A DNA stretch of 64,000 bases from Chrysoporthe austroafricana (Eukaryota > Ascomycota > Sordariomycetes > Diaporthales > Cryphonectriaceae): positions 1,674,001 through 1,738,000 of the forward strand of contig JYIP02000006.1 in the NCBI GenBank assembly GCA_001051155.2, written 5' to 3'. This document shows positions 56,571 to 64,000 of the stretch, piece by piece. Numbering within the stretch: position 1 is the first letter of the stretch; every line of letters begins with the position of its first letter. The notes under the pieces are model-generated. The model worked only from the letters and a program-made list of their open reading frames with translations. It had not been told where the DNA came from and ran no database searches. Position numbers and translations under genes: made by a program.

Positions 56571-58042
56571 TGTCGTGGGAATTTGAAGGGGTGGGGAAGT
56601 AGTGTGGGCAGATCTTCTGGGTGTGTTCTGTTTGAGGTGCTTGTGCGGTCAGAAGAATGTTAAAAGTAATAAGCGCGGGAGGCTTCGTTATTTATCTAGA
56701 GACCTGTTCAAGCTGCTACTCGAAGGGCTTGGGAAGTCCGTGTCTTGATTAATTACCTAGTCGATAAAACATAGCAAAGTGAGTGGAGAACCTTGGCAAA
56801 TTCCAGCAGGAGTCCAGCCCAGCCGGACCTATCCAGTTGTGTGCCTTTTTTTTTTTTTCTTCCTTTCCATGACCAGTTCGCAGATGATGCTCAAAGCGGC
56901 TCACAAATTCGGAGCGCTGCTGACTAGAGCGGGCCCGAATGCTGCTGGCGAGGGCGGCCCCGAACGATGCTGCTCGCGTGAGGTGGCTCCGAATCCTGCT
57001 GGCGAACGGACCCGAGAAATATGCCACAATACTCTGGAGACCTCAATCCTTCGTGATCGGCCGCAGGTATCTATCCATCTATCTACCAAGACTTCGTGAT
57101 GGGTTCACCCGGTCACCGACGGCAACGGAGCGGGAAAAGTTTCCAAATGAACGTTTTGGGGTATCTCTATTATCTCCACCGAAGCAGAGAATAAATGCGG
57201 CGAATATGCAAACTATCAAGACTATCCCAACACAAGATCGCTTCCTCGGTCATCATTGCGGTCATCAATTGAAATGCACCCGTCCCTCCGTCGTTGTACT
57301 CATTCCATACCCTTCGTGTCCAGACGACTGCAGCTGGATCATGCTGGTAGGCGGAGAAGCACAAATGCGAAGCCAAAAAAAAGAAGGGGAAAAGAATACA
57401 AACGGATCCAGCCCATTGCCCCATCATTAATCGGCTCAGGAGTCTCCCTGACTATTACCTCCAAGCACCCAAAAATGAAAATGCGAGTCTGCGAAGACTA
57501 CCGATCTCGACCCATTGGGCTCCTAGTGCTGCCAACCCGTAGCAAATGAGAAGAATGAGAGACCCGAGACCCGAACGTGGAAACAGAGGAGGTACTGAAG
57601 CCCCCTTCAACCCGACACCGTCGTGCTGTGTTGCCGGCGTTGCTGCCGTGTTGACATGTGTGTGTAAATCAGCCGCGTGTGCGGCGCTCGACCGCAATGT
57701 TCCGATTTTTGAAGCTTTGAGATATTCTGCATCACTCCTCGTAGAGTGGCGGTGTCTGTCGACAAAATACTGTGTGGGCTCGCGCCCTCTTGGTCTTTAC
57801 TTTTCGCATCCTTGGTATGCCCTTGTGAAACGAATGAAAATCCCGTTTTGATCGGTTGTTGGTTGATTTTTTTTTCGTCTTGATATTGCGCCGCGCTCAT
57901 TCGCAAACGACTGTGATGAACGAAAATTTGAGAAGTTGTGATATAAGCGAGGGAATCCACGCTGTGCCGGAGATCGATGGAGAGATGTGTGTCCGGGTGT
58001 GAAAGCTCATCAGTGGTCCGTAGAGGGGGTTCGAGCGGCCGC
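56571..58042. other. Gap without supportable gene
   Basis: Upstream of the methyltransferase gene and downstream of the 1547-residue gene. Short frames lack domains. A T-run near 56,846-56,858 is the only simple sequence. Confidence 0.5.
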
Positions 58043-61000
58043 TTAGATGCTCGCAACCCGACTCCTGTCCGGTATGCGCGCGTGGCACACCATCAGCTTC
58101 AGGCTCGTCTGCCACTCCTCGCACTCCGCAAGCAGCGCCTGGTCGGCCCACATGGTCTTGCCCTTGCCGTCCGGGGCGACGCTCTCGTAGCACCGCTCGT
58201 ACCACCAGCGCCCGACCTTGGCGACCATCTTCGTGATGCCCTCGTCGGCCCCCGGCCCTTCGGAGTTCATCATCTCCGCTAGGCTGCGCGTCTCTCTCTT
58301 GGCCTTCCTCCGAGCCGTCTCTCTCTCGCCGGATGTGCCGGTCCTGGAAGACGAGGACGAGGATGAGTCGACCTTGTCAGCAGGCGGAGATGCTGTGGCG
58401 CTGGCCAGCGGGACGCCGACACGGCACGTCTTGATGTCCGTGAAGCCCTTCCTCCCCAGCAGCCGCAGGATCAGATCCGAGCTGGAGCCGAGGCTGATGT
58501 CCGGCGCGCGTATGTGGATGCGCTCCTTGAGCCGGCGCACCGCACGGCGAGCGTGGTTGCCCATGTTGTTCATGTCGACATCCAGGATCGACAGCTCGAT
58601 GTAGCCGCCGGGCTTGAGCACGCGGCGTGCCTCGTTGATGACGTTCCGGTAGTGCGCCTCAGGTGCGGCCGCAGGGAAGCGGTAGACGACGCAGGTGAAG
58701 CTCTGAGGGCCGAAGGGAAGCTTCTCAGCGTGCGACTTGTACTGGATCTGGTGATGGTTCGGCGGGCTGAGCGGGAAGCTGGAGCGTGAGCTCTGCTCTG
58801 GCGTCGGGAGCGGCGCGCGAGGCGAGAGGTTGAAGAATGTGGCTGCTGGGTAGGTCTCAGCTGCATAAAAGGACCAGTCGTCGTTGCCGAGGCCGTCAAT
58901 GACGAGGATGGAGTGCCGCTTCAGAGAGCCGACGACGGGTACCAGTTCATCCCTCACAGGACTGAAGAGGACATGGCCAAAGGTGAGCCACTTGCTGACC
59001 GTCATGGACCCAACACGAAGGTTGACCTGCGCCGTAGTTGAGTTGTCGTCGGAGGCCTGGCTGCTAGAGCTGGTCTGAGAGTCCCGGAGTGGAGCCTTCT
59101 GAGATGCTGTACTCACGCGCTGACTGGTGGGACCGGACACCTGGACACTGCTGGTACCGCTTCCATACCCACTGACAAACTCACTCAGTGAGAACGGCGA
59201 CCTGGGCGCGCCGGCCGCTTCCATGACTTCGTTGATCTTGGCCGTCATGTCCGAGCTGTACACACTTGAAGAAGTCGCCGCGGGCTCCTCTTGCTCTTGC
59301 TCCTCTTGCACCTCATCCTCCGGCTCGAACTCGAACTCTGTCTCGCACTCTGAACCCGCGGCGTCGATCTGCGCGTCCATTTGCGCTCCCATGTTCCCGT
59401 TGATGATGGGAGTCTCGATCGGCTGGCCACCAACCTTAGCCAAGCGCCGGCCCCAGACCTCGAGATGGAAAGGCCTCCCGAGAGAGGAGCTCGTGGACGG
59501 GTGTCCTCTCGACACATCTTCGCCAAGGAGATCATTGTACTCGTCCCAGACCTCATCCTCAGCCAGTGGCGCATTCGGCTCTGGGATCACGGCCGTGGCC
59601 TCGGAGTAGCTGAGTTTTCCTGAGCAGCTCGAATTCGTGGTAGATGTGTCCTGAGAATCCTTGCGTGGAGGGAAGATCATGAACTCCTTCTGGGGGTGGC
59701 TCGCCTCAACCTGCAAATCTTGAGAAACTTGAGGGGACGAAGCAATGCCTATCTCCTCTGTAGTCAGGACCTGAGAGACTTCTTGACTGGGCTCCTGTTC
59801 TGGCTTTGGCGGCTCTGGATCGCTCGGGCCCTTAGCAACGGCCTCCTCGCCGGGCTTCGGAATGTCTGCCGGTGATTGCATTTGCATACTGGCACGATTG
59901 AAGGGTCGGGAGAAAGACCTGGGAGAAGGCGGTGGGGGCTCGGCCCGGCCAGCAACTTTCGGGATGCGACCTATCTGAGGCAACCTGCTCGGTCGAGCAC
60001 TGGGCGGCTTTGAGGATGTCGAAGGCTGCTGTACGCGGCTTGGTTGTGAAGGAGGGCTCCTCAGGTTCCGGGACGACTGGACCGTGGCGATGCGCTTCGG
60101 CTGCTGGAGGATCTTGGGCTGCGCCGGCCTGACGGCCACATTCCGAGTCTCCTGCGGCGGGTTCTGCGGGGCTGTAGGCCGTCGCGCTCCATCGTCTGCG
60201 GCTGCCGGCGCTGGGGAAGGTGGCCTTGAGATCTGTGCCTCACGCAGCACATCCTCGACATCTGCGAAAGCCTCCTCTTCTTGCTCTGAGGAATCGATCA
60301 TGGTGTAGAACGCCATAGGCTGCTTTTCCACGACTGTGACCTTGGCCGAGACCTGCGATGCTTCAGACGGCTTCTTCTTGCTGGCGGACTGCGTGGTTGA
60401 TCGCCCAAAGATGTTCCATTTCCGAGGCGACTTGGGCCTCTTCGTCAGCTTCTTTGGTGCTGCGCCATCAGAGTCAATCCTACCCACCCGCGGCCTCGGG
60501 TTGAACGTCGAATCGTCTGACATGACTGTAGTGTCGTAGCTGTTGATCGAGGGAGTCGCTACTCCTGTGCGAACAGTGATAGGCTTCGGCACGCGCGCAC
60601 TGGCCGGATCGGATGTTTTCAGGCGCTGCATCGATCTTCGGACGGCCAGCGTAGGCTTCATGGTCAGGACATCAGAGTCGCTGGAATCAGAAGGCAGCCG
60701 TCGGTGTCCCATAGATGGGGCAGCCACCGCCCCACGGGGCAGAGCAGAAGGCCACAGAGTATTGCGAGCTTCTTGAGATGACAGCGAGACCTCGGAGTTG
60801 TTCCGTGACTCGCTGATGCTGGGCCGAGACTGGACCATACTCTGGTTGCTCTCCGTCCTGGCCAGATCCGAACTGACGTTGCGATTGTGAATGATCTCGC
60901 CGCCCGCAATAACGACGGGGCTCATGCGTTCTGCCAAGAAAGGGTCCGATGGGATGGTACTGGCAAGGCTCTCCTGAGAAGACATAATGCCAGGAAGGGC

Positions 61001-62686
61001 CCGCAAGGCACTGGTGAGGTTGCTGCTTCGTCGCCGGACCTGACCAAGACGGCCATATCCTTCATGACCGGTACCAGCCGCAGGGCCTTTTCGGGGCTGT
61101 TTGTCTTTCTTTTCAGCGGGAGCTGCGGTCTTATTGCGTCTACTGAAGAGCGGAAACCGGGTCTTCAAGGACGAAGACACGCTGGGGCTGGGAGTGCGAG
61201 TCGCCCCACGTGTGGCTTGCTTCGCCATCTGAGCGTCAGGTCCTGAAGCGGAGACTTGAGGGGCTGGCGTGGGTTCTCTTCCTATTCTAGGAGCAGACTG
61301 CAGAGTATGGTCGGTCTGTAGCGGAGTGTTGGTTCGAGACAGGGTGCTCGGCAAGTTCTGCCCGCTTCGACGTCTTTCCGTAAGAGAAGTCGAAGATAGA
61401 TTGCTGTGGACCACAGGCAATGGTAAGCCTATTTGCGACTGCAGGTCTGTCGTCCCTTCTCGGCTCGGTCGAACTGGCGGAGCAGACCTAGATAAAGGCG
61501 ATCCTGCAATATCCCGCGAGGGAGCAACTTCAGCTTCCCGATTCCTGTTGTAGTGTTCCAATGAAGTTCGGCGCGGTGGAATAGCAGCGCTGCGGGCCAC
61601 GGGTTTCTTCTGCTGCTGGTCTCTGAAAGCAGCGGCGCGGATGGTAGACCCGGACGAGGATGAGTGCGAGGACTCCCTGACTGCGGCCAGGCCGTCGCGA
61701 TCGGTGCTGGCATCGCGGACCTCATCAGATGAGCTTGCGGCCCTCCTGCGGGTGACGGGCGGTCTGGTCTCTGCCGGGCTGTTCTGCTTCGGCCTGGATA
61801 CGGGGAGCCTCATAGGTGCAACAAGGCCAGGTGACACCGAAGACATGGACGTGGGGGTCGTGTCGCGGCTGTAGGGGCCGGCTCCTGGAGACTCGGAGAA
61901 TCTGGTCGACGGGCTGCCACTCCACGCGCTATGCTGGCTGCTCGTGCTGGAGAATAAGGGGGTTGGCGGGGGGAGGTCAGTCGTTATCGGGTAGGGCAGC
62001 TCGAAGTGAGGAGTGCCGACGGTCGTCTGAGGCTTGAAGTCCCGGTAACGGTCAAGCTCCGGGTAGATGGTGACAGGCTGCGCGCTCCCGGTCGGAAGCT
62101 CGATCCGCTGGGCGACCCGGATCGAGGCCGGGCTGTCCGTGAGCCCCCTATCCACCTGTCCATCTCTGCTCATATCCAACGAGGACTGGGATTGGGGCAC
62201 CGAAGACGCAGAGTCGGACCGTAACGAGATGCTTCGAGCGTGATACTGCTTCCCGGCTGCCTGCTCAGCCACGGCAGGCTGTTTCCTCCGCAGCACGTTC
62301 CTGGGCTGCCTTGCGCTGTCCTGTGACCGGCTCGAGGGAATGGATGAAGTGCTGCTGGCGCTGGCGCTGGCGGCGCTGGCGCTGGTCTTTCCGGATACAT
62401 CGCTGGCGTTCGAATTGCCTGGTCGTTGCTGCTGCGTGAGCGTCTGTTTCCATGCGTAACTTTGAGCAGGCGCACGTCGTGATGATGTCTGCGGTATTTT
62501 GCTGGTGGTCTGAGAGGATTGGGGGTCGGCTGCTGCCATCCGAGCGGACTCGGCCGCCTTCTTGGCCCTCCGGCTGAGAGGCGCCGAATCTCCTGCTGAC
62601 GTCTCCATGTAGGGACCTGACCGCTGTGACCGTGTCGCCTCTCCAGGTACCTCCTGGCGCCTAGCTCCCGTTCTCGAGGACGCCAT
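58043..62686 (-). CDS. Large disordered protein with C-terminal SAM-methyltransferase-like domain
   Basis: Single-exon gene of 1547 residues; ATG at 62686 (MASSRTGARRQE). The frame is open a little further upstream but without ATG. About 1,200 N-terminal residues are Ser/Pro/Arg/Gln-rich and disordered, with an acidic stretch late in this part (ECETEFEFEPEDEVQEEQ). The last 350 or so residues resemble a class I methyltransferase: HSILVIDGLGNDDWSFY, PFGPQSFTCVVYRFP, EARRVLKPGGYIELSILD, followed by a Ser-rich insert and WWYERCYESVAPDGKGKTMW. The usual glycine-rich motif I (DxGxGxG) is replaced by DGLGNDD, so SAM binding is uncertain. The size and layout suggest a regulatory or scaffold protein with a catalytic or pseudo-catalytic tail. 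Confidence 0.8.
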   Translation of the reverse strand: MASSRTGARRQEVPGEATRSQRSGPYMETSAGDSAPLSRRAKKAAESARMAAADPQSSQTTSKIPQTSSRRAPAQSYAWKQTLTQQQRPGNSNASDVSGKTSASAASASASSTSSIPSSRSQDSARQPRNVLRRKQPAVAEQAAGKQYHARSISLRSDSASSVPQSQSSLDMSRDGQVDRGLTDSPASIRVAQRIELPTGSAQPVTIYPELDRYRDFKPQTTVGTPHFELPYPITTDLPPPTPLFSSTSSQHSAWSGSPSTRFSESPGAGPYSRDTTPTSMSSVSPGLVAPMRLPVSRPKQNSPAETRPPVTRRRAASSSDEVRDASTDRDGLAAVRESSHSSSSGSTIRAAAFRDQQQKKPVARSAAIPPRRTSLEHYNRNREAEVAPSRDIAGSPLSRSAPPVRPSREGTTDLQSQIGLPLPVVHSNLSSTSLTERRRSGQNLPSTLSRTNTPLQTDHTLQSAPRIGREPTPAPQVSASGPDAQMAKQATRGATRTPSPSVSSSLKTRFPLFSRRNKTAAPAEKKDKQPRKGPAAGTGHEGYGRLGQVRRRSSNLTSALRALPGIMSSQESLASTIPSDPFLAERMSPVVIAGGEIIHNRNVSSDLARTESNQSMVQSRPSISESRNNSEVSLSSQEARNTLWPSALPRGAVAAPSMGHRRLPSDSSDSDVLTMKPTLAVRRSMQRLKTSDPASARVPKPITVRTGVATPSINSYDTTVMSDDSTFNPRPRVGRIDSDGAAPKKLTKRPKSPRKWNIFGRSTTQSASKKKPSEASQVSAKVTVVEKQPMAFYTMIDSSEQEEEAFADVEDVLREAQISRPPSPAPAAADDGARRPTAPQNPPQETRNVAVRPAQPKILQQPKRIATVQSSRNLRSPPSQPSRVQQPSTSSKPPSARPSRLPQIGRIPKVAGRAEPPPPSPRSFSRPFNRASMQMQSPADIPKPGEEAVAKGPSDPEPPKPEQEPSQEVSQVLTTEEIGIASSPQVSQDLQVEASHPQKEFMIFPPRKDSQDTSTTNSSCSGKLSYSEATAVIPEPNAPLAEDEVWDEYNDLLGEDVSRGHPSTSSSLGRPFHLEVWGRRLAKVGGQPIETPIINGNMGAQMDAQIDAAGSECETEFEFEPEDEVQEEQEQEEPAATSSSVYSSDMTAKINEVMEAAGAPRSPFSLSEFVSGYGSGTSSVQVSGPTSQRVSTASQKAPLRDSQTSSSSQASDDNSTTAQVNLRVGSMTVSKWLTFGHVLFSPVRDELVPVVGSLKRHSILVIDGLGNDDWSFYAAETYPAATFFNLSPRAPLPTPEQSSRSSFPLSPPNHHQIQYKSHAEKLPFGPQSFTCVVYRFPAAAPEAHYRNVINEARRVLKPGGYIELSILDVDMNNMGNHARRAVRRLKERIHIRAPDISLGSSSDLILRLLGRKGFTDIKTCRVGVPLASATASPPADKVDSSSSSSSRTGTSGERETARRKAKRETRSLAEMMNSEGPGADEGITKMVAKVGRWWYERCYESVAPDGKGKTMWADQALLAECEEWQTSLKLMVCHARIPDRSRVASI

Positions 62687-64000
62687 GTTGTGTGGGTTGA
62701 GCGTCGCGGCGATTTGGTGACTCAATTACACATCGTTATCCATCCCAGGCGGTAGCCTTACTTAATATTAATTTACCTGCGGCAGTGATCAGCCCAGACC
62801 CCGGGATTGGATTTGACGTGCAGTGGGGAGAAGGTTCTCAGACGACCGAGAAGCCTAAAAGACAAGGAATGACCCGTCACGTCTAGCACATACCATATCA
62901 CGGTGTACATCAGGCAGCGGGACATACAAGTCGATGAAGGACGTCTGTCCAGGGAGGGGGCCAGGCAGGACCCACGCGACCACGACTACACACCAGCCTT
63001 GTGTAAGAGAAGGACTTCCAGTGCCGGAGCGGGCAGATGAAGACGCCAGAGATCCCGGCACGGTGGCGCGAAGAAGGTATTAAAAACAAAGCAGGCGGAG
63101 ACGAAGTGAAGAGCTCCAGAGCTGGGGAAGAGTGAGGGTAAAAGTTCGACGAGACGATATCGGAAGGGTGTGTTGAGGTAGCATCCGAGGACGAGGTGGA
63201 GGGGTGACCAGGCAGGGTTGACTGGAGCGAATAGGGCAAGTAAGCTCGCTAAAGGTGATGGGTGGTGGCACTCTTGTGATCGCGGGGGGGAAAGAGACGG
63301 CGTTTAAGACGACGTTGAGAGCCCGCACTGAGGGGTTTTCGCTCTTCTTTTTTCTGCTTCTTTTTTTTCTCTCAATGTCTCGGGGAGACTGTCCACCAGA
63401 TGCGCCACCTGGGTGTTGGGTGTGCTCGCGTCAACGTGTAAGCCTTAGCCACTGTCGATGTTGTTCTGTGTATCCGGAGAGGGCGATAGAGGACGAGGAG
63501 ATTGGGCCAAAAAAGGAGAAATAAGAAAAACAAAAAATAGAAAACGATGGATGTATGCGTCACGGGGAGAAAATGAGAGACCAGAGGACGAGCAGAGCAA
63601 GTATTTAGGTGGAAGCCCTTTTCGGTGTGTGCGTCTCCAGGGCGACTTACTATGTACATGTGGGTGGCCAAGATGAATAGGATTTATGCTCTTCCAGGGA
63701 CCAGGGTCGACAGAGCGAGAGCTGGGGAAAGTCGCCAGGATATCGATATGGCCACATCCCATGACTCTTCCGTACCGGCAACTATCCTGGGCCTGGCTGT
63801 GGCGTCGCCTCGCACGCCTGGCAGCGATGTTGATGATCTGGCAAGTCGCGGTCAGCCATTCGAGGCGGACGCAGGCGGGGGGCCAAGTGTGAGATCCCAC
63901 TGAGGCCGCCTCTGAAGTGGCAGCAGCCTCACGAGCCAGACGAGGACAGCCGGCGCGGTAGTCCAGAGGGCGAAGCTGTACGATGATTCACAGATGAGGA
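62687..64000. other. Upstream region of the large gene, to window end
   Basis: Probable promoter and 5' UTR of the minus-strand gene. No second gene is supported; frames near 63,250-63,900 are short and without domains. Confidence 0.45.

Noticed and set aside
62687..62725. Upstream extension of the 1547-residue protein
   Set aside because: Open but starting at TTG; the ATG at 62686 is the first usable start.

Overview
The window reads as nuclear DNA of a filamentous ascomycete (Pezizomycotina, most plausibly a Sordariomycete-like fungus). The evidence is short GT-AG introns with GCTAAC/GCTGAC branch sites, a HET-domain protein, homologues of yeast Dcr2 and Ssh4, large disordered fungal proteins, and a sharply two-part base composition. 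No bacterial, organellar or CRISPR features were seen.

Bases 1 to about 20,850 are an AT-rich block made of nested, dead transposons, and the mutations look like RIP (repeat-induced point mutation). It holds a minus-strand Ty3/gypsy chromovirus that runs off the left edge (A, 1-6864) and a structurally complete minus-strand Ty3/gypsy chromovirus (B, 6870-14172). B has 430-bp LTRs, perfect terminal inverted repeats on one LTR, a 5-bp target duplication, and recognisable gag, protease, reverse transcriptase, integrase and chromodomain. It also carries an extra antisense zinc-binding/coiled-coil ORF beside its 3' LTR. A plus-strand integrase/chromodomain fragment (C, about 14,876-16,490) is inverted relative to A. 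C sits inside a 205-bp inverted-repeat pair together with a second RIP-mutated ORF of unknown family. None of these elements can be active: catalytic and metal-binding residues are lost by C-to-T/G-to-A changes and Trp/Gln codons have become stops.

From about 20,850 to 64,000 the DNA is GC-rich and gene-bearing, with long gene-poor gaps. Gene order: EEP-family (DNase I-like) hydrolase (21,354 +); disordered conserved fungal protein (26,731 +); single-pass membrane protein with a long charged helix (32,787 +); Dcr2-type metallophosphatase with four exons (35,710 +); HET-domain protein in two exons (38,409-41,042, minus) transcribed divergently from a multi-pass fungal membrane protein (41,568 +); Ssh4/Ear1-type SPRY ubiquitin-ligase adaptor in three exons (43,954-45,578, minus); C2H2 zinc-finger/coiled-coil protein (53,808 +, two-exon model); leucine carboxyl methyltransferase-family protein (55,656, minus); and a 1547-residue disordered protein ending in a SAM-methyltransferase-like domain (58,043-62,686, minus).

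Degenerate gene remnants lie between them: an unidentified remnant near 30-31.5 kb, a Myb/SANT-like pseudogene near 34.4-35.0 kb, unresolved remnants at 49.4-50.1 kb and a gag zinc-knuckle relic at 51.1-51.5 kb. The stretch from 45.6 to 53.8 kb is gene-poor and contains four 58-bp tandem repeats built round a long palindrome. The genes do not form an obvious biosynthetic cluster. The most suggestive functional pairing is the divergent HET/membrane-protein pair. All family names rest on motif recognition by eye; no search was run.
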